This document shows positions 1 to 10,606 of a DNA stretch of 64,000 nt, in pieces (the stretch's first letter is position 1; every line of letters starts with the position of its first letter). The notes under the pieces were generated by a model that saw nothing but the letters and a program-made list of their open reading frames with translations, searched no databases and had not been told where the DNA came from. The stretch is from Chloroflexota bacterium (GTDB taxonomy: Bacteria > Chloroflexota > Anaerolineae > Anaerolineales > Villigracilaceae). A program made the translations under genes and the position numbers. Location: NCBI GenBank assembly GCA_013112685.1, contig JABFGC010000002.1, positions 1,870,902 to 1,934,901 of the forward strand. The letters are read 5' to 3'.

Positions 1-1
1 G

Positions 2-829
2 GAAGTTTACTCCATTCAAGACATCAACTTAAATGGCTTGCCGGAAATCGTGTTTCTTATTGAAAACACTGTGCTAATAATATTCGAATGGGATGGCAGT
101 TTATTTGCTGAAAAATTAGGCATTAGAGATTACGGGGAAAGCCAATATACAATCAACGATACAAATAACGATGGACTGAAAGAAATAATACTCTCTCGAG
201 GATATCCTCCTTTTTTTGGAAGTGATGAGGTTCCCTGGCGACACTACACTTCAATCTATGTTTGGAATGGATCATCGTACACTCTCGAGGCGAAAGAGTT
301 CGAATACCCTACTTACAGGTTCCAGGCAATTCAAGATGCAGATAATTACGTGCGCGCTGGATTATATGGGAATGCTTTTTCCTATTATCAAGCTGCCATT
401 TCAGATAACAAACTAGATTGGTGGACTCCAGAAAGACATGAGTTCTTGATTTCAACATGGCTCATTCCAAATCCCCCTACACCGCCCTCATCATTACAGC
501 CCGACCTCTCTGAATACCCCCGCCTTGCCGCCTACGCCTACTACCGCATCATGCTCCTCCATCTCGTGCAGGGACAGGATGCTGAAGCCGCGTCTACATA
601 CCAAACCCTGCAAGATACCTTTGGTTCAAATCCGTACGCCGCTCCCTACGTAGAAATGGCAACTGCATTCTGGGAGGCGTACCAGTCCACAAAGCGGGTG
701 TATGATGGCTGCGCAGCGGCAATCCAATACGCGGCGGAACACCCGGAGATTCTCATTCCGCTCGGCAGCGACTATCACGGGGCGCAAAGTCATATCTACG
801 AGCCTGCGGATGTCTGTCCGTTCAGGTAA
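2..829 (+). CDS. FG-GAP/VCBS-like repeat protein with TPR-like C-terminus (5' partial)
   Basis: The reading frame is open to the left edge, so the true start lies outside the window. Two short acidic segments, DINLNGLPEI near the start and DTNNDGLKEI about 40 residues later, match the calcium-binding D-x-N-x-D-G loops of FG-GAP/VCBS propeller repeats. The last ~170 residues are helical, with an A-x-x-Y-Y pattern that suggests TPR-like packing. Base composition changes inside the gene: the first ~470 bp are AT-rich and the remainder is clearly GC-richer, which suggests a mosaic or partly transferred gene. Such proteins are usually exported, but the signal-peptide region is not visible. The substrate or role cannot be told. 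Confidence 0.6.
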   Translation, partial: EVYSIQDINLNGLPEIVFLIENTVLIIFEWDGSLFAEKLGIRDYGESQYTINDTNNDGLKEIILSRGYPPFFGSDEVPWRHYTSIYVWNGSSYTLEAKEFEYPTYRFQAIQDADNYVRAGLYGNAFSYYQAAISDNKLDWWTPERHEFLISTWLIPNPPTPPSSLQPDLSEYPRLAAYAYYRIMLLHLVQGQDAEAASTYQTLQDTFGSNPYAAPYVEMATAFWEAYQSTKRVYDGCAAAIQYAAEHPEILIPLGSDYHGAQSHIYEPADVCPFR

Positions 830-833
830 TGGT

Positions 834-868
834 ATAATCGCTTTACATCTTTTGTTCGATAAGGAGAA
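834..868 (+). promoter_or_regulatory. -10 box and Shine-Dalgarno of the toxin-antitoxin operon
   Basis: A consensus TATAAT lies at 834-839, just after the stop of the previous gene. A strong AAGGAGAAG ribosome-binding site at 860-868 precedes the ATG at 877. This supports independent transcription of the two-gene toxin-antitoxin unit. Confidence 0.6.
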
Positions 869-876
869 GTAAAACG

Positions 877-1089
877 ATGGAAGCGGTCACCATTTCATCA
901 AAGTATCAGGTAGTCATCCCAAAAGAAGTACGGGAACAATTCAACTTAAAACCGGGGCAAAAGATCATGTTCATTCCCTATAACAATGTGCTTCATGTCG
1001 TTATCGTCCCTTCCATCAAACAGGCTCGCGGAATGCTCAAAGGCATCAATACCGACGTTAAACGTGAAGAAGTGGACGAGGAACGATAA
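877..1089 (+). CDS. AbrB/MazE-type antitoxin
   Basis: This 70-residue protein has the swapped-hairpin AbrB fold signature at its N-terminus: the ISSKYQVVIPKEVRE segment, then a G-x-K-hydrophobic turn. Such proteins bind DNA as dimers and neutralise a partner toxin with their acidic C-terminal tail, here rich in E and D. The next gene starts 2 bp after the stop and encodes a PIN-domain toxin, so the pair is a type II toxin-antitoxin system. Autoregulation is the usual behaviour of the family. The start is supported by a strong Shine-Dalgarno. Confidence 0.88.
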   Translation: MEAVTISSKYQVVIPKEVREQFNLKPGQKIMFIPYNNVLHVVIVPSIKQARGMLKGINTDVKREEVDEER

Positions 1090-1091
1090 TT

Positions 1092-1472
1092 ATGAACGTT
1101 GTGGACTCATCGGGATGGCTGGAATATTTTGGGGAAGGGAAAAACGCCAGTTTTTTTTCTCCGCCCATTGAAAAAACCGACCTATTGGTTGTTCCAACGA
1201 TCTGTATTTATGAAGTATTCAAACGCCTGTCGGACATTGTGAGTGAGGACGAAGCCTTGCGGGCGGCTGGAGTCATGTCGCTGGGGAAAGTCGTTGAGCT
1301 TAACCGTCAACTTGCCTTGAACGCCGCAAAAATTTCGCGCGAATTCAAACTTGCTCTCGCAGACAGCATCATCCTTGCCACGGCGCGCGCAAACAACGCC
1401 ACCCTTTGGACCCAGGATGAACATTTCAAGGATTTGGATGGGGTAAAGTACATCGAGAAGAAGTATTTTTAG
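1092..1472 (+). CDS. VapC-like PIN-domain toxin ribonuclease
   Basis: The 126-residue protein carries the PIN-domain acidic set: D5 in the VDSSGWLEYF start, E41 in the IYEVFK helix, D91 in LADSII and D109 near TQDEHF. These residues coordinate Mg2+/Mn2+ in VapC endoribonucleases, which usually cut tRNA or rRNA. Length and order (antitoxin first, 2 bp gap) are normal for a VapBC-type operon. All four acidic positions are kept, so the toxin is predicted to be active. Its RNA target cannot be inferred. Confidence 0.9.
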   Translation: MNVVDSSGWLEYFGEGKNASFFSPPIEKTDLLVVPTICIYEVFKRLSDIVSEDEALRAAGVMSLGKVVELNRQLALNAAKISREFKLALADSIILATARANNATLWTQDEHFKDLDGVKYIEKKYF

Positions 1473-1480
1473 GTTAGAAA

Positions 1481-2095
1481 TCATCTCTTCAACCGCGGCA
1501 AAAACGCAGGCACCCGCCTGCAATATTCCTTCCAATCCCCGCCGAATTCCGCCGACAGCACGGCTTCTTCACGGAAGGCGCGAATCAGGAGCAGCGGTGA
1601 GAGGCAGGCAAAAAAGAAAGTCGTCCACGTAGCGTAGATCAACAACGCGCCAACAGCCGCTGTGATTAAGCCCGCATACATCGGATGACGCACGATGGCA
1701 TACGGTCCCGTTGTGACCAGTCGGTGATCGGCAAACAACTGCGCGCCAAACCCCGTGGAAACGAAATAATTCTCCCCGAGGGCGAGACGTCCCCACAGCA
1801 CAAACGTCATCCCTGGGAAATAAAGCAGCGACCCGATAACCAATACCCAGGCGCGAGCCTGCGGAGAGAAAGTCCATTTCAACGGAACCCAGCCCAGCCA
1901 GGCAATACCGAAGTAGAAAACTGCCGAGGCAAAATAGAACCACCAGTTCCTCAATAGTTTGCCGCCCCTGCCTGTGGAGCGACCGGCTCCCCGCCGTGTG
2001 CCTTTCCAAACCCCGAACAGTACGATCCCCAATGCGACATAAGCAAACACCCCTCCCGCCCAACGAACGACATTCTCGATTGCATTCAGATTCAT
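1481..2095 (-). CDS. Isoprenylcysteine carboxyl methyltransferase-like membrane protein
   Basis: The integral membrane protein (~205 aa) has several hydrophobic helices and a C-terminal ICMT/PEMT signature: GPYAIVRHPMYAG followed by a final E-E-x-x-x-x-x-F-G-x-x-x-x-Y-C-x-x-V-P segment. Family members transfer a methyl group from SAM to membrane-embedded substrates such as prenylcysteine or phospholipids. The start is set at ATG 2095 rather than the longer frame from 2173, because the extension would run into the upstream methyltransferase and is not hydrophobic. It lies downstream of a SAM-dependent methyltransferase on the same strand and is probably cotranscribed. The bacterial substrate is unknown. 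Confidence 0.82.
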   Translation of the reverse strand: MNLNAIENVVRWAGGVFAYVALGIVLFGVWKGTRRGAGRSTGRGGKLLRNWWFYFASAVFYFGIAWLGWVPLKWTFSPQARAWVLVIGSLLYFPGMTFVLWGRLALGENYFVSTGFGAQLFADHRLVTTGPYAIVRHPMYAGLITAAVGALLIYATWTTFFFACLSPLLLIRAFREEAVLSAEFGGDWKEYCRRVPAFLPRLKR

Positions 2096-2130
2096 CGCTT
2101 CACCGCTTTCTTCCCAGCGCGCGGAAAATC

Positions 2131-2934
2131 TCACGGCTTGCGAAACTCGATGCAGTAAAACCATCCCTTCCACGCGTCGAAGATTCGCGTTTCACGCATC
2201 TGCTTTGGCACGAGGTCAATCGGCGGTGCGACCTCTTCGCGCTTGCCCTCGAACGACTCCTTGAAACCGGGGATCACTTTTTCATAGCCTTTTGCACCGC
2301 GTTCGGTCTCATCGGCAATTAAAATACGCGCGCCCGGTTTCGCAACGCGGATCATTTCCTCGATGGCGGATTTTTTATCGTTGAAGAAGTTGATCCCGCC
2401 CACGTGGAAGACGCCCTCGAACGCCTCATCCTTGAACGGTAACTGCTCGGCGTTCCCCAGGAACAAATCCACGCCCCAGCCTTTTTTCGCCGCATACCGC
2501 TGACAGTTTTTCAACTGCCCCAGCGAAATATCCAAGCCGAAGACTTCGCCCACATCCGCGCGGTGGATGATGTACGGCAGGTTCACACCGGGACCAATTG
2601 AAACTTCCAGCACTTTGCCGCCGCGCGGGTCGAGCCGGTCAGTGATCTCGCGCCGTCCCGCTTCTTCATTCATGCCGATAAACGCAAATGCGATTTTGGA
2701 AAAAGCGCGATACCCCCACGAGGTCAAATCGTACATGCGCGAAAAGCGGCGGTTGAATCCGGTCAACTCCTCGGGTTGGATGAAGTGCGGAATCCCCTCC
2801 ACGATGGGAAAAAACCTCCCGCAGCGGGAGCAGGTCAAACGTCCAGAATGAAGCGTTAGCCCATCCGCATTATCCAACTTCAAAAGCCCATGACAGCACG
2901 GGCAGGCAAGCAAATCCAATGTGGTTCTTTTCAT
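2131..2934 (-). CDS. Class I SAM methyltransferase with N-terminal Trm112-like zinc ribbon
   Basis: The 267-residue protein starts with a Trm112-like domain containing two cysteine pairs (C11/C14 and C35/C38) followed by F-P-x-x-x-G-I-P-H-F. A Methyltransf_11 Rossmann domain follows, with motif I VLEVSIGPGVN at about 109-119 and an acidic loop LGLDI. This resembles UbiE/RlmA-type small-molecule or RNA methyltransferases; the exact substrate is open. It is divergently transcribed from the GMC oxidoreductase at 3031 across a ~96 bp gap. The ICMT-like gene follows 35 bp downstream. Confidence 0.85.
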   Translation of the reverse strand: MKRTTLDLLACPCCHGLLKLDNADGLTLHSGRLTCSRCGRFFPIVEGIPHFIQPEELTGFNRRFSRMYDLTSWGYRAFSKIAFAFIGMNEEAGRREITDRLDPRGGKVLEVSIGPGVNLPYIIHRADVGEVFGLDISLGQLKNCQRYAAKKGWGVDLFLGNAEQLPFKDEAFEGVFHVGGINFFNDKKSAIEEMIRVAKPGARILIADETERGAKGYEKVIPGFKESFEGKREEVAPPIDLVPKQMRETRIFDAWKGWFYCIEFRKP

Positions 2935-2996
2935 GGCGGCATCGTCCTTCCCATTTCATCTTATGCCGAATCGAATTAATTTCAAGTGGGAAATGC

Positions 2997-3024
2997 TATA
3001 ATCGTTTTAATTCCACGCGGAGGG
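2997..3024 (+). promoter_or_regulatory. -10 box and Shine-Dalgarno of the GMC oxidoreductase gene
   Basis: TATAAT at 2997-3002 and a GGAGGG ribosome-binding site at about 3019-3024 precede ATG 3031. This fixes the start downstream of an earlier in-frame start at 2986. Confidence 0.55.
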
Positions 3025-3030
3025 CACAAA

Positions 3031-4751
<1,721 letters not shown>

Positions 4752-5633
4752 TTAGAACAGCGCCGGCTGGTATGGCTCGGCTGGCGCATCGGCGTCGTCC
4801 CACGGCAGCGGGGCGATTTTGATTCGGGATGAAATCTGCATGTGGAACTCTCGTGCGATGTACGGAGCCAGCAAATTGTCGGGGGAATGACAGAAGACGA
4901 ACGCTTCTTTTCCCGCCGTTAACTGATCCACGACCCGAGCCGTCCATTCGCCGATGAAGGGTTGGTTCTGTTCCATCTCGGGGTGACCAATGAACCGCAG
5001 GAACGTAAAATCGGCGGTGACTTCCTCGAAGACCGGCACGTCCGGCTTTCTTTCACGCGCTTCCAGCAAGGTCTGATAGACGCTGCCTTCGAGCATTTTA
5101 TCCCCCGCCAGACTGCGGATGGGACGGGTGTCAATCACCACGCGCGCCATGTCCCGTTCAGCCAGCAGTTGATTGAGCGCGGTGCGATGCGGCTCGTCGA
5201 ACCAGTCCAGGTGGCGCACTTCCACGCCGAGGCGCACGTCTTTTGGGAAGGCGTCCAAGAAAGCGGCGAGGTCAGCCGTCAGCCGGGGCGAATAACCGGG
5301 AGGCAGCTGCAGGAACATCGGTCCAAGACGCGAAGCGAGCGGGCGCATGGTTTCGACAAATTCACGGGCGCGTCCCGCGTAATCCGCCAGTTTCCCGTTA
5401 TGGCTGACGGCTTTGGGAATCTTGAGGCAAAAGCGAAAAGTCCCCGGCGTTTGCTCGACCCACGATTCAATCGTCTTTTGCGCAGGCACGGCGTAGAACG
5501 TGGTGTTGCCTTCGATGGCGTTCAGGCGGCGGGCATATTCCCGCAGGAAGTCTGCGGGTTTTGTGCCTTTTGGGTAGAAGTTCCCCACCCAGCCTTTGAA
5601 CGACCAGATCGGACAACCCAGAAAAAGGTCCAT
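4752..5633 (-). CDS. DUF72 (YecE-like) protein
   Basis: The 293-residue protein begins with the DUF72 signature: GCPIWSFKGW, then FYPKGTK, YARRLNAIEGNTTFYA and FRFCLKIPK. The fold is a TIM barrel related to xylose isomerase-like and endonuclease IV-like barrels, but the biochemical role of the family is not established. A conserved FCHSPDN segment near the C-terminus is typical. It ends against a palindromic repeat and starts 3 bp downstream of the PhoD-like phosphatase stop, so the two are probably cotranscribed. Confidence 0.88.
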   Translation of the reverse strand: MDLFLGCPIWSFKGWVGNFYPKGTKPADFLREYARRLNAIEGNTTFYAVPAQKTIESWVEQTPGTFRFCLKIPKAVSHNGKLADYAGRAREFVETMRPLASRLGPMFLQLPPGYSPRLTADLAAFLDAFPKDVRLGVEVRHLDWFDEPHRTALNQLLAERDMARVVIDTRPIRSLAGDKMLEGSVYQTLLEARERKPDVPVFEEVTADFTFLRFIGHPEMEQNQPFIGEWTARVVDQLTAGKEAFVFCHSPDNLLAPYIAREFHMQISSRIKIAPLPWDDADAPAEPYQPALF

Positions 5634-5636
5634 GTC

Positions 5637-7064
5637 TCAGGCGGTGTCAACTGGCGGGAGGGTCTTCCAGTCATCCCGGTTGTAACGCAGGGAAAACGTG
5701 ACGCGGGGCGGCGATGAATCGAAATCCACACGGACGACGCCGAAGTTTTGTCCCGTTTGGCGGAAGAGCCTTCTTTGATTCCCGATCCATTTCGAGAAGA
5801 GGGGATGATAGGTGTTGCTGATGAACATGGAGGTTTGCTCGAACGGTGTCGAGCAGAATTCCCAGATGGGGATGCGGCGTCCGCTCGGGCATCTGAGTTC
5901 GGCGGAGACGGCGTGCGCGGAATGCAGGTCGCCGGTCAGGATGCGCAGACCTTCGATCTCATGTACGGCGAGGAATTCCAGCAGGCGTTCGCGTTCGGCG
6001 GGGAAACCCGTCCAGCGGTCGCGGGTGAAATCGAGCCAGAAGGGATGCAGGATCGTCCCCGACGAGACCAGGAACTTCACAGGATATAAATCGTTGACCT
6101 CCGCCAGCCATTCCTGTAACACCTTCCATTGACCTTCGCTCAGCAGGGATGGTTCCCTGCCTTTCACGCGCATCGTCCGCGTATCCAACACGAAGAACGC
6201 CGCGCCGCCATAGGTAAAACTGTAGGCGAGCGAACCTTCGTCGTGACGCTCGAATCGGAATTTTCCGCTTTCATCGGGTTCGAGCGGAGTCAGCATTTCG
6301 GGCGCGTGCACGGCTTGATGTTCGTGATACGCCTTGAGCGCGGCGCGGATGCGCCCCGGGAACAGGTGACGCTGCTGGGGCGGCACGCCTTTGAGCCAGC
6401 GCAGGAATTTATTGTGCCAGGGGAATATCCGCCCAGCGCCGTTCGGCGTCGCGCCAGTGCCAGTCGTCGTCCACTTCGTGATCGTCGAGGGTCATGAAGA
6501 GCGGCAGGTCCGGCAGGAGCGCGCGCATGGCGGGGCGCGACCAGGCGTATTCGTACACCGCGCGGTATTCTTCGAGCGTCACGGCGATGCGCCCCAGTCC
6601 GTTTTGTTTCTCCACGTCGGCATAGATCTGGTCGCCGAGGAACAAGCCGAAGCGCAAGTCGTCGGCTTCGATGCGGCGATGCAATTCATCCATCGTCCCG
6701 CCGCCGTGTTCATCGGGCGGGAGATAGCACGAGCCAAAGGCAAAAGAGAATGAACGCCGCGCGCCCGGTTTGGGAAAGGTGGTGAAGCGATGAAATTCCT
6801 CCCGCTTCGGTCGGACCCCTGCGGAGGCTGACCGCGTAGCGATAGTTCGTCTCCGGTTTGAGGCGGCTCAACCGCACGACCCCTGCGCATCCATCCCGCG
6901 CGTTGAGTTCCGCTTCCACCCGCGAGTTCGGCGTCCTTCAAATCCGCGCGCGCCGCCAGCCAGACGAACAGCCTGGACGGCGAATCCGCCCGCACCCAGA
7001 TATTTGCGGCGTCATGGCTGAGTCCGCCCACGATGGGACCGAGCAGAAGCAAGGGTGTCGTCAT
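5637..7064 (-). CDS. PhoD-like alkaline phosphatase/phosphodiesterase, frameshifted
   Basis: The start is ATG 7064 (MTTPLLLLGPIVGG). Read across three one-base insertions, the protein shows the PhoD order: an N-terminal beta domain (HDAANIWVRAD ... PETNYRYAV), then FAFGSC, GLFLGDQIYAD, LDDHEVDDDW and a C-terminal LTGDLHSAH. D, N and H residues of these blocks bind the metals in PhoD and related metallophosphatases. Extra bases lie at about 6920, 6817 (CCCC) and 6421 (GGGG). All three shifts are +1 in short homopolymers, which favours sequence error over true decay. There is no clear signal peptide, so the intact protein may be cytoplasmic, unlike secreted Tat-type PhoD. Confidence 0.75.
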
Positions 7065-7258
7065 GCAAACCGTCCTTTCAAACAACCTTAATATAACATA
7101 GGCACAGCGGAATATAACACCCACGGTCACAAATCGCGCTTTCCACCTTCTGAAAAAGCGCAATCTGTGACCGAGTGCGGTATAACATGACGAGAGAAAT
7201 TTTTGGTATGCTTGCGGCGTCAGCCCATCTGTTTATCAGTACTTCACGAGGAGATGAC

Positions 7259-7789
7259 ATGTCCATTAAAGTTTCAGTGTATATCGCAGCCAGCCTCGAC
7301 GGTTTTATCGCCCGCAGGAACGGCGATATTGACTGGCTCACCGGCGGAGAAAGCGGCGAAGATTACGGCTACGCCGAATTCATGTCCACGATTGACCACG
7401 TCGTCATGGGGCGCAACACCTTCGAAAAAGTCCTCACCTTTGGAGGATGGCATTACGAAAAGAAGGTGATCGTCCTCACCAGCCGGAATCTGACCCTCGC
7501 ACCCGATTTGACTCACAAAGCGGAAGCGCTTCATCTTCCGCCCCGGGAGTTGTTACAAGAATTGGAGCGGCGCGAAAGCCGACACATTTACCTCGACGGC
7601 GGCGTGACCATCCAGCGCTTCCTGCGCGAAGATTTGGTGGACGAGATGACCATCACCGTCATTCCGATTTTGATCGGCGAAGGCTTGCCATTGTTCGGAA
7701 AACTGGAAAAGGACGTAAAGCTCGAATTGTCGAAATCCGAATCGTTCGAGAATGGTTTTGTCCAAAACAGGTACAAAGTCCTGCGGTGA
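7259..7789 (+). CDS. Dihydrofolate reductase-like (RibD C-terminal) protein
   Basis: The ~176-residue protein contains IAASLDGFIAR near the N-terminus, then MGRNTFE and YLDGGVTIQRFL. These are hallmarks of the RibD C-terminal/DHFR-like reductase fold, which binds NADPH. Members of this stand-alone group are abundant in soil and sewage bacteria and mostly uncharacterised. GAGGAG a few bases before ATG 7259 supports this start over upstream in-frame codons. The next gene begins 3 bp after the stop, so the pair is likely one transcript. Confidence 0.87.
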   Translation: MSIKVSVYIAASLDGFIARRNGDIDWLTGGESGEDYGYAEFMSTIDHVVMGRNTFEKVLTFGGWHYEKKVIVLTSRNLTLAPDLTHKAEALHLPPRELLQELERRESRHIYLDGGVTIQRFLREDLVDEMTITVIPILIGEGLPLFGKLEKDVKLELSKSESFENGFVQNRYKVLR

Positions 7790-7792
7790 AAC

Positions 7793-8356
7793 ATGGATAT
7801 TTCCCAAACCCTCTACGTCACGGACCGCAAAGACTGGCGGGACTGGCTCAAAAAGCACTACAAGACCGAGACCGAAATCTGGCTGGTCTATCCCAAAAAA
7901 GCGACGGGCAAGCCGCGTATCGAATACAACGACGCGGTGGAAGAAGCCCTGTGCTTCGGCTGGATTGACAGCCTCGTCAAAAAACTGGACGAAGACCACA
8001 CCGTCCAACGCTTCTCACCGCGCAAGCCAAAAACCAAATATTCGCAAGCCAACATCGAGCGCCTGCGGGCGTTGGCAGCGCAGAAGAAGGTCATCAAGGA
8101 AGTGGCGGACACACTGGGCGAGGTGCTGAACGCGGAGTTCGTCATCCCGCCCGATATTTTGTCCGCGATAAAAGCGAACAAAAAAGCCTGGAAGAATTTC
8201 CAAGCCTTTTCGGATGCCTACATTCGGATCCGCATCGCCTTCATAGACGCGGCGCGCAGCCGTCCCGAAGAATTCAAGAAGCGCCTGCGATACTTCATCG
8301 AAATGACAGGGAAGAACAAAACGATCGGCTTCGGCGGAATCGAGAAACATTATTAG
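7793..8356 (+). CDS. YdeI/OmdA-family protein
   Basis: The 187-residue protein matches the YdeI-like family: WLKKHYKTETEIWLVY, then YNDAVEEALCFGWIDS, RFSPRKPKTKYSQ and an OmdA-like C-terminal half with IPPDILSAIKANKKAW and F-I-D-A-A-R-x-R-P-E. Family members have been linked to bacteriocin or peptide tolerance, but the mechanism is unclear. It starts 3 bp after the RibD-like reductase and ends just before a hairpin at 8377-8408 that could terminate the transcript. Confidence 0.85.
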   Translation: MDISQTLYVTDRKDWRDWLKKHYKTETEIWLVYPKKATGKPRIEYNDAVEEALCFGWIDSLVKKLDEDHTVQRFSPRKPKTKYSQANIERLRALAAQKKVIKEVADTLGEVLNAEFVIPPDILSAIKANKKAWKNFQAFSDAYIRIRIAFIDAARSRPEEFKKRLRYFIEMTGKNKTIGFGGIEKHY

Positions 8357-8376
8357 CCGTCCGCCACACGCATTAA

Positions 8377-8408
8377 GACCTGACGGGTTTTCAAAAACCT
8401 GTCAAGTC
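8377..8408. repeat. GACCTGACGGG/CCTGTCAAGTC hairpin repeat
   Basis: An imperfect inverted repeat, GACCTGACGGGTTTT paired with AAAACCTGTCAAGTC, lies between convergent genes. A near-perfect relative is at 58806-58838. It is a dispersed element that may double as a terminator. Confidence 0.65.
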
Positions 8409-8411
8409 TCA

Positions 8412-8792
8412 TTAACGTTCGAGCCTGCAAATCTCCCACTGGCTGACGACGAACGGGTCCCACCAGTTGGAGGGCCAGCGGTAGGCGATGCGGACTTTGT
8501 ACTGGCTGAAATACCTGTGCCAGATCGAGGACTGCGTCGGGGGCGAGCGAAGCACTCTCCACTGGTAGTTTTCGGGGTAGCGCACATCCACGCCGACATC
8601 CACGTAATGATGCCATTCCCCGCGGCTGAAAAAGGTGCCTTTGACGGTTCCCTTGTAATGCCGGGCGCATACCTCGCCCTCCCGCAAACCGACCGAACTC
8701 ATCGAAACCGCCCAAAGGAAAGCAGTACCCATGATCACGGAGAACAATATCAGCACGCTGAAGGGTAAAAATTTTTGAACAACCGGTTTCAT
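8412..8792 (-). CDS. Hypothetical membrane-anchored protein
   Basis: I do not recognise this 126-residue protein. It has one N-terminal hydrophobic helix (about residues 8-29, LPFSVLILFSVIMGTAFLW) with a positive residue before it. A ~95-residue tail follows, rich in aromatic residues (W-H-H-Y-V, W-R-V, W-H-R-Y-F, W-W-D-P-F) and presumably exported. Two cysteines (in EVCARHY and EICRLER) could form a disulfide. The neighbouring genes do not suggest a function. Coding is supported by length, codon use and the sensible topology. Confidence 0.6.
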   Translation of the reverse strand: MKPVVQKFLPFSVLILFSVIMGTAFLWAVSMSSVGLREGEVCARHYKGTVKGTFFSRGEWHHYVDVGVDVRYPENYQWRVLRSPPTQSSIWHRYFSQYKVRIAYRWPSNWWDPFVVSQWEICRLER

Positions 8793-9215
8793 TTTATAAA
8801 TGCAGCTCTATCATCTTCAAACACAAAGGGCGCGAAGGTCACAAAGGTTTAATGCCTTGCAACACATTCCCGCTTCCATGAATTTCAGGCGTCCGATCCT
8901 TCCGCAGGGATTTTACACTATCATTCATGAAACGCTGTTCCGCCTATTTTGGGGTTAATCCCAGTGACCAAGGGGTTCACTTGAAAATCAGCGCCCGCGT
9001 GGAAAACAGCGAAAGTCGGCATCACGTCACGCGGTTTTCTCACCCAAGAGTGTGTGGTGAGAAGACTTCGGAAGTCTTTTCGCCTGCTTTTCCTGTGAAC
9101 GACCCGGCAACTGTCTCAAACGCGACATTCAACCGCGTGCAAAGGGAGGGAACAGCGTTCTTTAAAATATCGTACAATAAACAATAACCAGATTCTCGTG
9201 ACAAGGAGAAATTCC
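8793..9215. other. Intergenic stretch with repeat fragments and a DUF2283-end relic
   Basis: No convincing gene is seen. 8820-8846 contains ACACAAAGGGCGCGAAGGTCACAAAGG, a partial copy of the CACAAAGG/CACGAAGG family seen at 18318-18405. 9066-9137 resembles the 3' end and downstream hairpin of the DUF2283 gene. A possible -10 (TACAAT, 9173-9178) and an AAGGAG Shine-Dalgarno at 9203-9208 serve the serine hydrolase at 9216. Confidence 0.6.
9066..9137 (-). pseudogene. Relic of a DUF2283 gene 3' end
   Basis: On the minus strand the sequence encodes TRLNVAFETVAG, close to the SRLNVVFETVAA end of the intact DUF2283 protein at 11178-11390. It is followed by the same CGGAAGTCTTTTC hairpin arm. Only the last dozen codons remain, so this is a decayed duplicate of the cassette. 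Confidence 0.55.
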
Positions 9216-10603
9216 ATGAAGAAAAAGATCCTGCCCGGCATCGCCGCGTTTCTCGTGATCGCGCTCGTTGCGGGGTATTTTTACATGCTGCCCACATTCC
9301 AGGTGGCGACCGGCTACACCGCCAAAGCCGTATGTTCTTATCATTTTCTCACCGGTCAGGATCTGGAAAACATCTTGGCTGAATTGCCCAGCAATCCACT
9401 CGTTCCCTTCCTGCGACCTGTGATTGACGAAGAAAAAGGCGAAGCGACAGTGACGTTATGGGGATGGGCGGCGGGACAAAAAGCGATTCTGCGCCCCGGG
9501 CTGGGATGCACTCTCCTTGCAGGCGACGGTCCCTTCGAGACTCGATCCGCCTCGATGCCTACACCCGAGCTTCTCGACCCGAACCAGCCCTGGCCCCCTC
9601 GGTGAGGCGGTGACCATCGAAAAATCCCCGGCGCTCGAAGCGATGCTGGATAAATGGTTCCAAGACCCGGACCCTGAAAATCCGCGCCGCACACGCGCTA
9701 TCCTCGTAGTCTGGGATGGACAAATCATCGCGGAGCGATACGGCGAAGGCTTCTCGAAGGATACGCTCTTCCGTGGCTGGTCAATGACCAAAAGCGTGAC
9801 CAACGCCTTGCTGGGCGTGCTCGTGGAACAGGGCAAACTCGACATCCACTCGCCAGCGCCGGTACTCGAATGGCAGGGAGCGGGCGATCCGCGCAGCGCC
9901 ATCACCATTGATCAACTCATCCGCATGAGCAGTGGATTGGAGTTCAACGAAGACTATGGCGACCTCACGGATGGCGTGACGCAAATGTTATACAACCAGG
10001 GAGATATGGCAGCCTATGCCGCGAACAAATCTTTGGCAGGCGACCCCGACACGGTTTGGAATTATTCCAGCGGCACCGCCAACATCCTCTCGCGCATCAT
10101 CCGCGACACGGTCGGCGGCGAGATCACAGACTATTGGGCTTTCCCGAAAAAAGATTTCTTCTACCGCGTCGGTATGAACAGCGCCATCCTCGAGTCCTGA
10201 CGCTTCGGGCACGTTCGTCGGTTCGTCGTACATGTATGCGACCGGCCGCGATTGGGCGCGTTTCGGTCTGCTCTTTTTGCAGGATGGCATATGGGACGGC
10301 GAACGGATTCTCCCCGAAGGCTGGGTGGACTACAGCCGCACACCCACACCCCCATCCCTGGGCGAATACGGCGGCTTGTGGTTGCTGAACGCGGGCGAGC
10401 CGGGCAAACCGGAAACCAAAGAATGGCCCGACATGCCCGACGACCTTTACTATGCATCCGGTCACGACGGACAGGATATCGTGATCATCCCTTCGCTGGA
10501 CCTTGTGATCGTCCGCCTCAGCGTCAGCCGCGGTGACTCGTGGGATATGGCAGAGTTCCTCGCGGATGTGATGGCGGCGGACGAAGGAATGTGGAGGGAG
10601 TAA
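9216..10603 (+). CDS. Serine hydrolase (class C beta-lactamase family), frameshifted
   Basis: The start is ATG 9216 after AAGGAG. An N-terminal hydrophobic segment (about residues 5-23) indicates export or membrane anchoring. The body has the SxxK nucleophile motif SMTK in FRGWSMTKSV, a second-motif tyrosine in WNYSSGT and a third-motif equivalent in GHDGQD, so all three catalytic elements are present. Homologues are esterases, D-aminopeptidases or beta-lactamase-like enzymes; the substrate is not predictable. Two one-base insertions interrupt the frame, near 9595 (CCCCC run) and 10193 (GAGTCCT). Removing them gives a ~460-residue protein. Both look like sequence errors because the conserved blocks before and after are intact. 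Confidence 0.78.
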
Positions 10604-10606
10604 GCC

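Noticed and set aside
10180-10205. TGA in the serine hydrolase as a selenocysteine codon, prompted by selA in the window
   Set aside because: The conserved protein continues in a different frame after the TGA, so the stop results from an inserted base.
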